Both the position numbers and the translations under genes were made by a program. From Winogradskyella sp. (GTDB lineage: Bacteria > Bacteroidota > Bacteroidia > Flavobacteriales > Flavobacteriaceae): DNA of 53,095 bases. A model generated the notes under the pieces. That model saw only the letters and a program-made list of their open reading frames with translations. It was not told the origin of the DNA and made no database searches. How positions within the stretch are numbered: position 1 is the first letter of the stretch; each line of letters opens with the position of its first letter. Positions 26,204-35,243 of the stretch are shown piece by piece. The stretch spans positions 1-53,095 of the forward strand of contig NZ_JABSST010000009.1 of assembly GCF_013213975.1 (NCBI RefSeq), read 5' to 3'.

Positions 26204-26340
26204 AAAATTTGATACTTTTCACCCTAACAACTAACAAAATTTTAGTTAATCAAAGCGATTACGCAATACTATTAGTGAAAAAGTATCTCTTTTTAAAAAT
26301 CAGACATAAGAAATACTTTTCTTACAAATAATAAGTTAAC

Positions 26341-29300
26341 TTACAGATTATCAATCCATTTTCTTGCGTTAATGAATGCCTCTAACCATGGTGAAACGTC
26401 ATCTTTTCGACCTTGGGGATAGTTAGCCCAATTCCACTGAAAGGTAGATCGTTCTATGTGTGGCATTGTCACTAAATGACGTCCACTTTTATCACAAAGC
26501 ATTGCTGTGTTATAATCAGAACCATTAGGATTATGAGGATAACTATCATAACTGTACTTAGCACAGATCTCATACTTGTCTTCTGAATATGGTAAATTAA
26601 ATTTACCTTCCCCATGCGAAATCCAAACTCCTAATTGACTTCCTGCTAAACTTGAAAGCATCACAGAATTGTTTTCTTGTACTACGACAGATGTAAAAGC
26701 ACTTTCATGTTTCTTAGAATCGTTATGAATCATCTTACCATGTTTTTCATGGTCTGGATTTATAAGATCCAATTCCATCCATAGCTGACATCCATTACAG
26801 ATGCCAACAGAAAGCGTATCTTCTCTTTCAAAGAAGTCTTTAATAACTTTATTAGCTTTTTCGTTATATTTTATAGCTCCAGCCCACCCTTTGGCAGAGC
26901 CAAGTACATCTGAATTACTAAATCCACCAACAGCTCCTAAAAATTGAATATCTTCTAAAGTTTCACGACCAGAAATAAGATCGGTCATATGTACATCCTT
27001 AACATCAAAGCCAGCTAAATACATAGCATTAGCCATCTCACGTTCAGAATTACTGCCTTTTTCTCTTAAAATCGCAGCTTTCGGTTTTTTAGAATTAGAA
27101 TTAATTTGTGGTAATTTCCCTGTAAAATGTTCTGGGAATTTATAGGTTAAAGGCTGATTTTTATAGTTCTCAAATCGAGCATCAGCTAGACCATTCGAGG
27201 TTTGTTTGCGATCTAGAAGTAAAGAGGTTTTGTACCAAACATCTCTTAGTCGAGATACTGTGATTCTATAAACTTCATTGCCATTGATGACTCCTAAAAC
27301 ATCTGAATCATTGACCTTACCTATATTGTGAAATTCAATTCCAGCTTTAGTTAATTCAGATTCAATTGAGTTGTCTTTTCCTTGAAAAACAATTCCAGCA
27401 TTTTCTGCAAATAGCAGTTTAAAGCTGTCTTTTTCATTAAGTGCTGTAAGGTCTAATTCAGCACCAATACCATTATCAGCAAAACATAATTCTAGAAGCG
27501 TTGTTATAAGACCTCCAGAGGCTACATCGTGTCCTGCTACAATTTGTTCCTCCCTAATTAATTTTTGAATGGTATTAAAAACGGTCTTAACATATGCAGC
27601 ACTTTTTACGTTTGGTGTTTTATTCCCAATCTTATTGGTTATTTGAGCAAAGGAACTGCCACCTAATTCAAAATGATCTTGAGATAAATTGATATAGTAT
27701 ACAGCGCCGGCCTCTTTTTGGAAAACAGGTTCTACAACCTTAGAAATATCATTGCAATTGGCGGCTGCTGAAATGATAACTGTACCTGGCGAAATCACAT
27801 CACCATCTGGATACTTTTGTTTCATTGAAAGCGAGTCCTTTCCAGTAGGAACATTTATCCCCAGATCGATTGAAAATTCTGAAACTTCCTTGACGGCTTT
27901 GTAAAGTCGCGCATCTTCACCTTCATTTTTACAAGGCCACATCCAGTTTGCGGATAGTGAAACACTTTTAAGTCCATCCTTTAACGGAGCCCAGATAATA
28001 TTAGTTAATGCTTCTGTAATTGAATTACGGCTTCCAGCGATTGGATTAATGAGCCCTGAAATTGGAGAGTGACCAACACTCGTCGCGATGCCTTCTTTTC
28101 CTTTAAAGTCTAAGGCCATTACTCCAACATTATTAAGAGGAAGCTGTAATGGACCAACACATTGTTGCTTGGCAACGCGTCCACCAACACAGCGATCAAC
28201 TTTATTTGTTAACCAATCTTTACAGGCAACCGCTTCGAGTTGTAAAACTCGATTCAAATAATCATAAAAGCTATCTTTGTTATAGCTAACCTCAGCATAA
28301 TCTTTATGAAGGGTGATGTCGTTCATTATTGTTTTTGGTGAACTTCCAAACATATCACTTAGAGCCAAATCCATTGGTTTATCTCCATTAGATTTAGATT
28401 CAAAAGTAAAACGATGTTCACCTGTAACATTACCAACATCGTAAATTGGTGAGCGTTCGCGATCAGCAATTTTATGTAAAGTTTCTAGATGCTCATCTGA
28501 AATAACTAATCCCATACGTTCCTGAGATTCATTTCCAATAATTTCTTTTGCAGATAATGTAGGATCTCCAACAGGTAATTTATCTAAATTGATATGCCCA
28601 CCAGTATCCTCAACCAATTCAGATAAACAATTTAAATGACCACCAGCTCCGTGATCATGTATAGAAACAATAAAGTTTTCATCGCTCTCTACCATGCCTC
28701 TAACGGCATTAGCAGCGCGTTTTTGCATTTCTGGATTAGAGCGTTGTACAGCGTTTAATTCTATGCCAGAATCGAATTCGCCGGTATCTGCTGAAGAAAC
28801 AGCAGCACCACCCATACCAATGCGATAATTATCACCGCCAAGAATTACAATTTTGTCTCCTTTATTTGGTACGTCCTTAATGGCTTGCTTAGCTTTTCCA
28901 TAACCAATACCACCAGCAAGCATTATAACTTTATCATAGCCAATTTTATCAGTTTGTTCTTGATGTTCAAAGGTTAATACAGATCCACATATTAGCGGTT
29001 GACCAAATTTATTTCCAAAATCAGAAGCACCATTTGATGCTTTTATAAGGATGTCCATTGGTGTTTGGTACAACCATTTTCGTTCTGGGAATGCTTTTTC
29101 CCATGGACGTTCTTCTTCGAGTCTTGAGTATGAGGTCATGTAAACTGCTGTTCCTGCTAAAGGAATAGAGCCTTTTCCACCCGCAAGTCGATCCCTAATT
29201 TCTCCACCTGAGCCAGTGGCCGCTCCATTAAATGGCTCAACCGTAGTTGGGAAGTTATGTGTTTCAGCTTTTAATGAAATTACCGATTCAAACTCTTTAG

Positions 29301-30003
29301 TGGTATAATAATCTGGAACGTCCGCACGCTGCGGTGCAAACTGTTCAACAGTTGGACCTTTAATAAATGCTACATTGTCTTTATAGGCAGAAACAATATC
29401 GTTAGGATGTTGTTTGGAGGTTTCTTTTATCATTTTGAACAGTGAAACAGGTTGTTCTTCACCATCAATAATAAAAGTTCCATTAAAAATTTTATGACGA
29501 CAATGCTCAGAATTGACTTGAGAAAATCCAAAGACTTCAGAATCAGTTAAAGGTCTTCCTATTCGCTTAGACACTGTATTTAGGTAATCGACTTCTTCAT
29601 CGCTTAAAGCTAAGCCTTCCTTAATATTATATGCAGCAATATCTTCAATATTAAGTATTGGTTCGGGCTCAATAGCAATACTAAATACATTCTGGCTAAG
29701 CGTATTGAATTTTTCAGAAATCATTGGGTCATAACCTCTAAAGTCTTCGTCAACAATTATAAATTCCTCAATTCTTTGGATATCTTCTATGCCCATATTT
29801 TGGGTAATTTCAACGGCATTGGTACTCCAAGGAGTAATCATTGCTGCTCTCGGACCAACAAAAAAAGCATCTATAGATGCTTGTTCAATTTTTGGCTGGT
29901 CGCCAAATAACCATGTGAGTTTAGAGATGGTATCCGTTGATAATTCTTTTGTTGCTTGAACAGCAAAAACCTTGCTGTTTTGGTTTCCAAAGAAATGAAT
30001 CAT
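26341..30003 (-). CDS. purL: Phosphoribosylformylglycinamidine synthase (FGAM synthase, large single-chain form)
   Basis: 1220 residues, the long form that joins the synthetase and glutaminase. Synthetase motifs are SEVFGFSQVNSEHCRHKIF, LKAETHNFPTTVEPFNGAAT, GSGGEIRDRLAGGKGSIPLA and HDHGAGGHLNCLSELVED. The C-terminal class I glutamine amidotransferase has the cysteine in LSVGICNGCQLWMELDLI and the histidine in WISHGEGKF. It converts FGAR plus glutamine and ATP to FGAM in purine synthesis. It stands alone between terminators, with no other pur gene in the window. Length is slightly below the roughly 1290 residues of E. coli PurL. Confidence 0.96.
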   Translation of the reverse strand: MIHFFGNQNSKVFAVQATKELSTDTISKLTWLFGDQPKIEQASIDAFFVGPRAAMITPWSTNAVEITQNMGIEDIQRIEEFIIVDEDFRGYDPMISEKFNTLSQNVFSIAIEPEPILNIEDIAAYNIKEGLALSDEEVDYLNTVSKRIGRPLTDSEVFGFSQVNSEHCRHKIFNGTFIIDGEEQPVSLFKMIKETSKQHPNDIVSAYKDNVAFIKGPTVEQFAPQRADVPDYYTTKEFESVISLKAETHNFPTTVEPFNGAATGSGGEIRDRLAGGKGSIPLAGTAVYMTSYSRLEEERPWEKAFPERKWLYQTPMDILIKASNGASDFGNKFGQPLICGSVLTFEHQEQTDKIGYDKVIMLAGGIGYGKAKQAIKDVPNKGDKIVILGGDNYRIGMGGAAVSSADTGEFDSGIELNAVQRSNPEMQKRAANAVRGMVESDENFIVSIHDHGAGGHLNCLSELVEDTGGHINLDKLPVGDPTLSAKEIIGNESQERMGLVISDEHLETLHKIADRERSPIYDVGNVTGEHRFTFESKSNGDKPMDLALSDMFGSSPKTIMNDITLHKDYAEVSYNKDSFYDYLNRVLQLEAVACKDWLTNKVDRCVGGRVAKQQCVGPLQLPLNNVGVMALDFKGKEGIATSVGHSPISGLINPIAGSRNSITEALTNIIWAPLKDGLKSVSLSANWMWPCKNEGEDARLYKAVKEVSEFSIDLGINVPTGKDSLSMKQKYPDGDVISPGTVIISAAANCNDISKVVEPVFQKEAGAVYYINLSQDHFELGGSSFAQITNKIGNKTPNVKSAAYVKTVFNTIQKLIREEQIVAGHDVASGGLITTLLELCFADNGIGAELDLTALNEKDSFKLLFAENAGIVFQGKDNSIESELTKAGIEFHNIGKVNDSDVLGVINGNEVYRITVSRLRDVWYKTSLLLDRKQTSNGLADARFENYKNQPLTYKFPEHFTGKLPQINSNSKKPKAAILREKGSNSEREMANAMYLAGFDVKDVHMTDLISGRETLEDIQFLGAVGGFSNSDVLGSAKGWAGAIKYNEKANKVIKDFFEREDTLSVGICNGCQLWMELDLINPDHEKHGKMIHNDSKKHESAFTSVVVQENNSVMLSSLAGSQLGVWISHGEGKFNLPYSEDKYEICAKYSYDSYPHNPNGSDYNTAMLCDKSGRHLVTMPHIERSTFQWNWANYPQGRKDDVSPWLEAFINARKWIDNL

Positions 30004-30035
30004 TATGTGTTCTATTGATTAGAAAATTAAAAACA

Positions 30036-30043
30036 CAAAGTTA
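30036..30043 (-). promoter_or_regulatory. Probable purL -7 element
   Basis: Minus-strand TAACTTTG fits TAnnTTTG, 32 nt before the purL ATG. The -33 part is unclear. I see no purine riboswitch fold in this short leader. Confidence 0.45.
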
Positions 30044-30111
30044 ATTCATTTTGCGATACTACTGCTAAAATTTGTTCTGCAATAAATGAAGTATTCAACA
30101 AGTTTTAAACA

Positions 30112-30140
30112 AAAAAAGCAGCTTTAAAAGCTGCTTTTTA
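30112..30140 (-). terminator. Terminator of the endonuclease gene
   Basis: AAAAGCAGCTT and AAGCTGCTTTT make a perfect stem with a TAA centre, flanked by A and T runs. It begins 3 nt past the stop at 30143 and can stop transcription in both directions. Confidence 0.85.
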
Positions 30141-30142
30141 GT

Positions 30143-31216
30143 TTATGATTTAATAAGTTTCTTACTCGTTATTTTTTTATTCTGAATGAACTTAACAACA
30201 TAAAGTCCATTTCTTAGACTACTAATGTCTATATCCAAAGATTCATTGACCTTTCTAATAAAAACGCGCTTACCAAGTATATCATAGATTTCTATTCTTG
30301 TTTCTATTTGATTTGGTAAGTTAACACGCACCAAACTTGATGCAGGATTAGGAGACAAACTAAACTCAAGATTTTCTTGAGACTCATTGGTTGAAAGTGT
30401 TCCCCAAGTATCTTCTGGTTCGTCACTACCTCCCCATATTATTTTTGCTAAATATGGATTATCAATAAATGGATTACGATTACCGTAGTTAGTTTCTAAT
30501 AGGTTATTTCTATTATTTTCGATTTCTGATACTGGATCATTGGCATTCCATTGCAATAAGATTTGAAGCATGTCTGTGCTACCTTCTTTGGCACCTGAAG
30601 CATTGTATTCTGGCAGGCAACGATCTCCATAGCGCACATACATATACATCATAATACGGGCAACATCTCCTCTCCATTCATCACCAGGATACCAGTTACC
30701 ACTTCCTACATCTCCAGAGTTTCCTGAACCTGCTGCGAAAAGTTTACTTCCTCTTGCACCATTACGTTGTACATCACTAGCTCTTAAATTGTGAGGGTCA
30801 GCAACAATTCCTGTTGACGAGTTACTTGCACTTCCCATTGAAGGTACTGCATTAGATCTTGCAAATACGTGTTCTCTATTGTAATCACAATTGTTACCTC
30901 CAAATTCCGACTTGTTACGGATACGTCTGTCAGTAGAACTTATGCATACCAGATTATCAACAAAGCCATACACTAACAAAACATTTGTATCCGTTAGATC
31001 ATCCGGATCAAGGTCCATAATTTGGATATCATCTCTTGCATCCCCATAATCGTAGGTTACAATCGTATTATTGTCAATTTTTAATTGCAATGCGTCATAT
31101 AAATCTTGCCCAGTAAGTGAAAAGTCCACATCGTTTTGACCATTCATATAGTAAGCCTGCTGTGCTGATACAACAGACGATATAATAAAAAATGCAATAA
31201 AGTAAAGGTATTTCAT
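30143..31216 (-). CDS. Secreted endonuclease I family nuclease with T9SS tag
   Basis: 357 residues. Signal peptide MKYLYFIAFFIISSVVSAQ. The core matches bacterial endonuclease I (EndA/Vvn group): CDYNREHVFARSNAVPSMG, ADPHNLRASDVQRNGARGS and ARIMMYMYVRYGDRC, with the histidine in REHVF and the asparagine/histidine in DPHN as the beta-beta-alpha metal site. The last roughly 80 residues are a T9SS type A tag (FSLSPNPASSLVRVNLP, RIEIYDILGKRVF, LRNGLYVVKFIQNKKITSKK). It should degrade DNA outside the cell, for nutrient recovery or biofilm loosening. It lies 23 nt after the methyltransferase gene. Confidence 0.9.
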   Translation of the reverse strand: MKYLYFIAFFIISSVVSAQQAYYMNGQNDVDFSLTGQDLYDALQLKIDNNTIVTYDYGDARDDIQIMDLDPDDLTDTNVLLVYGFVDNLVCISSTDRRIRNKSEFGGNNCDYNREHVFARSNAVPSMGSASNSSTGIVADPHNLRASDVQRNGARGSKLFAAGSGNSGDVGSGNWYPGDEWRGDVARIMMYMYVRYGDRCLPEYNASGAKEGSTDMLQILLQWNANDPVSEIENNRNNLLETNYGNRNPFIDNPYLAKIIWGGSDEPEDTWGTLSTNESQENLEFSLSPNPASSLVRVNLPNQIETRIEIYDILGKRVFIRKVNESLDIDISSLRNGLYVVKFIQNKKITSKKLIKS

Positions 31217-31239
31217 AATTGATTTATATAAAGTTCGTT

Positions 31240-32451
31240 TTATCTTTTTTCTAAAAGAGCCATGTAAAATCCGTCAAATCCAGAAGTATGGGCCAATACG
31301 TTTTTATCTTTTACTAAAGTAAATTCTTTTCCTTCTTCCGAAGTTAAGAAATTATCAATTTGGTTCTCATTTTCAGAAGGTAAAATCGAGCAGGTAGCAT
31401 AGACCATTTTACCACCATTTTTCACCATTTTAGAATAATCTCTTAGTACTTCTTTTTGGGTGTTCTTAATTCTATCAATAAATTGCGGTTCTAACTTCCA
31501 CTTTGCATCAGGATTTCTGCGTAAGACTCCTAATCCAGAACACGGAGCGTCAATGAGCAAACGGTCAGCCTTACCATGCAGTTTTTTGATAGGTTTAGTT
31601 GAATCAATGGTTTTTAATTCAATGTTATGTACACCATTCCTTCTTGCCCTAACCTTTAGCTTCTTCAATTTGCTTTCATAGATGTCCATGGCAATAATCT
31701 GCCCTTTATTTTCCATCAAGGATGCTAAATGAAGGGTTTTGCCACCAGCTCCCGCGCATACATCCACAACTTTCATGCCTGGTTTAACGTCTAAAAAATT
31801 GGCAACCAATTGTGATGAAGCATCTTGAACTTCGAACCAACCATTTTTAAAAGCTTCAGTTTTAAAAACATTAGCACGCTTTTTTAATCGTAACGCATAA
31901 GGGTGATTTGGTAAGAACTCAGTTTCAATATCCTCTGATTGCAGTTTAAGCTGTAAATCTTTTTTATGAGTCTTAAGTGTATTAACTCTTAGAATAACAT
32001 CCGCTTGTTGATTTTGAATAGCAATCTCTTTGGTCCATAGAGACTCTCCAAGTTCTGAAATTCCCAAATTATCCATCCAATCCGGAATCGATTCCCGATA
32101 TTTTCGAATTTTTGATAATTCATCAAATCTCCCTTTTATTTTCCGAGTAGGAGTATCCGTAAAGTATTTCCAATCGGGTAATTTAATACCTTTTAAGGTT
32201 GCCCAAACGGCAAATAATCTCCATAGATTATCACGATTATAAGGCATTTTTACATTGGCTATTTCAGCATAAAGTCTTTGGTAACGGACGATTTCGTAGA
32301 TAGTTTCGGCCACAAAGCCTCTATCGCGACTTCCCCAACGTTTATCACGTTTTAATAAAACCTGCACAACCTTATCGGCATATTCATTTTCATTGAAGAT
32401 TTCATGTAATCCGTCAATGACTGCAAAGCATAAATTTCGGTGTAGTCGCAT
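31240..32451 (-). CDS. RsmB/NOP2-family RNA m5C methyltransferase
   Basis: 403 residues. The SAM-binding core is VVDVCAGAGGKTLHLASLM, with IIAMDIYESKLKKLKVRARR and RLLIDAPCSGLGVLRRNPDA. The two family cysteines lie in DAPCSG and in MVYATCSILPSENENQI. The N-terminal about 130 residues (SRDRGFVAETIYEIVRY) form a helical NusB-like region. It methylates a cytosine in RNA; 16S rRNA is the likely target, but the exact position is not readable from sequence. It precedes the nuclease gene and may share its transcript. Confidence 0.9.
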   Translation of the reverse strand: MRLHRNLCFAVIDGLHEIFNENEYADKVVQVLLKRDKRWGSRDRGFVAETIYEIVRYQRLYAEIANVKMPYNRDNLWRLFAVWATLKGIKLPDWKYFTDTPTRKIKGRFDELSKIRKYRESIPDWMDNLGISELGESLWTKEIAIQNQQADVILRVNTLKTHKKDLQLKLQSEDIETEFLPNHPYALRLKKRANVFKTEAFKNGWFEVQDASSQLVANFLDVKPGMKVVDVCAGAGGKTLHLASLMENKGQIIAMDIYESKLKKLKVRARRNGVHNIELKTIDSTKPIKKLHGKADRLLIDAPCSGLGVLRRNPDAKWKLEPQFIDRIKNTQKEVLRDYSKMVKNGGKMVYATCSILPSENENQIDNFLTSEEGKEFTLVKDKNVLAHTSGFDGFYMALLEKR

Positions 32452-32469
32452 TGAAAAAAATTAAGCACG

Positions 32470-32477
32470 CAAAGGTA
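32470..32477 (-). promoter_or_regulatory. Probable -7 element for the RNA methyltransferase
   Basis: Minus-strand TACCTTTG, followed by CG, fits the TAnnTTTG consensus, 18 nt before the ATG at 32451. Confidence 0.45.
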
Positions 32478-32539
32478 ATATAAAAGTTGAGATGGTCTAT
32501 TGCATTTAATAAAGTATCTTTTAAACCATGATTAAATAG

Positions 32540-32558
32540 ACAACAAGTTTTTTGTTGT
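32540..32558. promoter_or_regulatory. Small perfect inverted repeat before the first ECF sigma gene
   Basis: ACAACAA-GTTTT-TTGTTGT is a perfect 7-bp inverted repeat that ends 18 nt before the TTG start at 32577. It may be an operator or a leader hairpin affecting translation of the weak start. Confidence 0.35.
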
Positions 32559-32576
32559 TAAGGCATCTAAATTAAA

Positions 32577-33179
32577 TTGCAATGGTTTTTAAATAATAGA
32601 TTGACAGAAGAGGCCCTCATAGAACAATTAAAACTCAAAAATACAGCTGTATTTTCTAATCTTATCGATACCTATCAACAAAAAGTGTTCGGTACTTGTT
32701 TATCTTTTGTACCTAACAAAGAAGATGCTGAAGATTTAGTTCAAGAGGTTTTTTTAGAAGTCTTTAATTCTATTTCTAAATTTAAAGGCAAATCAGCCTT
32801 GTCCACTTGGATTTATAGAATTACAACAAACAAGTGTTTAGAATTTATTAGAAAGCAGAAGACCAAAAAGCGTACAGGTTTTTTGAAACCCTTATTTAGT
32901 CAAGATTTTTCGATAGATAAAACCAATTATTTTACAGAGTTCAATCATCCTGGATTTTTATTAGAAACGAAAGAACTCAATAAAAACTTGTTTAAAGCAA
33001 TAAACAAATTACCTGAATCTCAAACTTTGATTTTTACCTTGCATAAGATAGATGGTAAGAGCTATCAAGAAATAGCAGAGATTACCGACAGAAGTGTTTC
33101 ATCAGTTGAATCTGTAATGTTTAGAGCCAAGAAAAATTTGCAAAAACTATTATACAACTATTATAAAAATGAATTTTAG
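32577..33179 (+). CDS. ECF-type RNA polymerase sigma factor (cassette 1)
   Basis: 200 residues. Region 2 reads NKEDAEDLVQEVFLEVFNSI, then LSTWIYRITTNKCLEFIRKQ. Region 4 is LPESQTLIFTLHKIDGKSYQ followed by EIAEITDRSVSSVESVMFRA. No in-frame ATG exists near the start and a stop lies just upstream (32568-32570), so translation must begin at TTG 32577 or at the TTG at 32601 (LTEEALIEQLK). The next two genes, a one-pass membrane protein and a Spy/CpxP-like protein, run in the same direction, typical of an envelope-stress sigma module. Confidence 0.88.
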   Translation: MQWFLNNRLTEEALIEQLKLKNTAVFSNLIDTYQQKVFGTCLSFVPNKEDAEDLVQEVFLEVFNSISKFKGKSALSTWIYRITTNKCLEFIRKQKTKKRTGFLKPLFSQDFSIDKTNYFTEFNHPGFLLETKELNKNLFKAINKLPESQTLIFTLHKIDGKSYQEIAEITDRSVSSVESVMFRAKKNLQKLLYNYYKNEF

Positions 33180-33221
33180 CACAAGTTATTTTATACTTAT
33201 GCATCTAAAATACAAAGCGAT

Positions 33222-33533
33222 ATGATGTCAAATTCGGAAATTGATAAAAAAGTAAAAATGACGATTGATTCAGTTGATTCAATGGAAGAGGTTCGAGTAT
33301 CACCGTTTTTGAAGGATAGGATATTACATCAACTCCATGCAAAAGAAGAATTATCTTCTCCTGTTTTTAGTTGGTTTACTCCGCAACTACAATTAGTAGC
33401 CTTATGTATGGTAATTGTTCTAAATGTTTATGCTTACACCATATTGACCTCTCAAGAGTACGAGACTAAGGTTGAAGAATTTGTGGATACTTACGATTTT
33501 GAGGATGAAACCTATACATCAATATTTAATTAA
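33222..33533 (+). CDS. One-pass membrane protein, candidate anti-sigma factor (cassette 1)
   Basis: 103 residues. The N-terminal half is charged and cytoplasmic-like (MEEVRVSPFLKDRILHQL), followed by one hydrophobic segment (LQLVALCMVIVLNVYAYTIL) and an acidic tail (FVDTYDFEDETYTSIF). No zinc-binding anti-sigma motif is visible. Position directly after an ECF sigma gene and the topology suggest an anti-sigma role. The next gene starts 5 nt later. Confidence 0.65.
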   Translation: MMSNSEIDKKVKMTIDSVDSMEEVRVSPFLKDRILHQLHAKEELSSPVFSWFTPQLQLVALCMVIVLNVYAYTILTSQEYETKVEEFVDTYDFEDETYTSIFN

Positions 33534-33538
33534 AGTCA

Positions 33539-34000
33539 ATGATGAAAAAGCAAACTATTTTATATCTAATACTGATTGTTCTTTTTTTATCGAATGCCTT
33601 TTTTATTCATCATCATTTAGGTCGTCATGGAAATAAAGAGCATCGTACACGATTTTCAATGGCTAAAGAGTTGAAATTTAATGAAGTGCAGCAAAAGGCT
33701 TATGATTCTATTAGAAGTCTTCATTTTGATAAAATGAGACTGTATTCTAGAAAGATTACGAAATTAAAGGAACAGCTATATAAAGATAATTCTGAAAACG
33801 GAGTAACGGATATGCAGTTAGATTCGATTACTAGTTTAATTGCTAACGAAGAAAAAAATAAGGATCTAGAAATGTATGCGTATTTTAGGTCGGTAAGAAA
33901 CATTTGTGATGCGCAACAAAAAGAAAAACTTACCGCAATTATTAAAGATGCTATAAATCGCCGTGGTAGACGTGGTAGGTTTAAGGCTAAAGAAAAATAA
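33539..34000 (+). CDS. Spy/CpxP-like periplasmic protein (cassette 1)
   Basis: 153 residues. An N-terminal anchor or signal (TILYLILIVLFLSNAFFIHH) precedes a basic, fully helical part (MAKELKFNEVQQKAYDSIRS, LHFDKMRLYSRKITKLKEQL) with LTxxQ-like spacing as in Spy, CpxP and the heavy-metal sensor group. The end is rich in arginine (NRRGRRGRFKAKEK). Such proteins act as periplasmic chaperones or sensors that feed stress signals. The start is one of two adjacent ATGs. It ends the cassette and a terminator-like hairpin follows. Confidence 0.7.
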   Translation: MMKKQTILYLILIVLFLSNAFFIHHHLGRHGNKEHRTRFSMAKELKFNEVQQKAYDSIRSLHFDKMRLYSRKITKLKEQLYKDNSENGVTDMQLDSITSLIANEEKNKDLEMYAYFRSVRNICDAQQKEKLTAIIKDAINRRGRRGRFKAKEK

Positions 34001-34075
34001 GTCTAATCGCAGACTTGTAGATGGGTTGGTGCTATTTTTTGAGTTTTATTTGATGAATAAACTATTGTTAATTTG

Positions 34076-34112
34076 AAAGGCTTTACGGTTTTGTCGTGAA
34101 GCTTTTCTATTT
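34076..34112 (+). terminator. Terminator after sigma cassette 1
   Basis: AAAGGCTTTACG and CGTGAAGCTTTT pair over 12 bp including two G-U pairs, loop of 7 nt, then a T-rich stretch. It sits between 34000 and the lipoprotein start at 34132. Confidence 0.6.
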
Positions 34113-34131
34113 TTAGTGAAAATATAGAGTT

Positions 34132-35214
34132 ATGCGACTTGTACTTTTTGGATTATTGCTTTTAGGATTGCAATCTTGTTCAGAAGAATATGTAAGACCA
34201 ACGGACGTCACAAAAATATATGTTGAACCCATTCTTAAGGATTCAACACTTAGTGTAAGAGCCATAGACTTTGATGAAGAATATGTTTATTATGGAAGTG
34301 CAGACCACATTGGTATGCGAGCTTTGCATTCTCAATTTAAGGTTGATATTTCTAAACTCACCGTTAATAATGGTAAGCATCATTTTAAAAATGTTATAAC
34401 CTATGATAGTGTGCCCATGCACTTTAGAGCTATTAAAGTTGTAAATGGAGACTTGTATGCTATTTCTATTGGTAATCCTGCTAGATTGTACAAGCTTCAT
34501 AGAAAATCTAATGAACCTAAATTGGTTTATGAAGAGGTAAACGAAAAGGTCTTTTATGATTCTATGGATTTTTGGAATGAAAATGAAGGCATAGCCATTG
34601 GCGATCCAACCGATAATTGTATGAGTGTAATTGTGACGCGAGATGGAGGTAAAACATGGTCTAAAATATCATGTGATAATTTACCAAAAGTAAAGGAAGG
34701 TGAAGCTGCCTTTGCTGCGAGTGATACTAATATTTCAATAGTTGGAGAACATACTTGGGTAGCCACAGGAGGCATGGTTAGCAGAATTTTGTACTCTCCA
34801 GATAAAGGCAATACATGGGAGGTTTTTGATACACCTGTTATTCAAGGCAAGCCAACAACAGGTATGTATTCTTTAGATTTTTATAATGAAAATATTGGCT
34901 TTGCTATTGGTGGTGATTATACTGAGGCCAATGATTCGTTAGCCAATAAAATTAGAACTACAGATGGCGGCAAGACATGGCAAGTAGTAGCAGATGGTAA
35001 AGGTCCTGGCTATAGAAGTTGTGTTCAGTTTATTCCTAATCGAAATGGTAAGGAATTATTAGCAGTAGGCTTTAAAGGTATTGATTTCAGTAACGATAGT
35101 GGGTTATCATGGAAGCATCTCAGTGACAAGAGCTTTTATACTGTAAGATTTTTAAATGATTCTGTTGCTTACGCTGGCGGAAGAGGTAAGATTAGTAAGA
35201 TTATCTTACGTTAA
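34132..35214 (+). CDS. Ycf48-like BNR-repeat lipoprotein
   Basis: 360 residues. A lipoprotein signal ends in LQSC (cysteine about residue 16), so the product is lipid-anchored. Propeller strands with Asp boxes follow (VTRDGGKTWSKISC, YSPDKGNTWEVFD, RTTDGGKTWQVVADG, SNDSGLSWKHLSDKSFY) and FWNENEGIAIGDP, YNENIGFAIGGDY loops. Plant and cyanobacterial Ycf48 aids photosystem assembly; in a flavobacterium the role is different and unknown, though such proteins are often annotated 'oxidoreductase'. It lies between the two facing sigma cassettes. Confidence 0.82.
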   Translation: MRLVLFGLLLLGLQSCSEEYVRPTDVTKIYVEPILKDSTLSVRAIDFDEEYVYYGSADHIGMRALHSQFKVDISKLTVNNGKHHFKNVITYDSVPMHFRAIKVVNGDLYAISIGNPARLYKLHRKSNEPKLVYEEVNEKVFYDSMDFWNENEGIAIGDPTDNCMSVIVTRDGGKTWSKISCDNLPKVKEGEAAFAASDTNISIVGEHTWVATGGMVSRILYSPDKGNTWEVFDTPVIQGKPTTGMYSLDFYNENIGFAIGGDYTEANDSLANKIRTTDGGKTWQVVADGKGPGYRSCVQFIPNRNGKELLAVGFKGIDFSNDSGLSWKHLSDKSFYTVRFLNDSVAYAGGRGKISKIILR

Positions 35215-35243
35215 AAAAAGAAGCCTAATGGCTTCCTTTTTTA
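35215..35243. terminator. Bidirectional terminator
   Basis: GAAGCC-TAAT-GGCTTC with an A run before and T run after, between the convergent ends at 35214 and 35241. It serves both the lipoprotein gene and sigma cassette 2. Confidence 0.85.

Noticed and set aside
26221-26340. Imperfect inverted repeats (AAAAAGTAT/ATACTTTT and CTAACAAAATTTTAGTT)
   Set aside because: AT-rich and imperfect; probably chance symmetry in a 3' untranslated region.
34132-35214. Photosystem assembly factor role (Ycf48)
   Set aside because: No photosynthesis genes occur and the match is to the general BNR propeller; only the fold name was kept.
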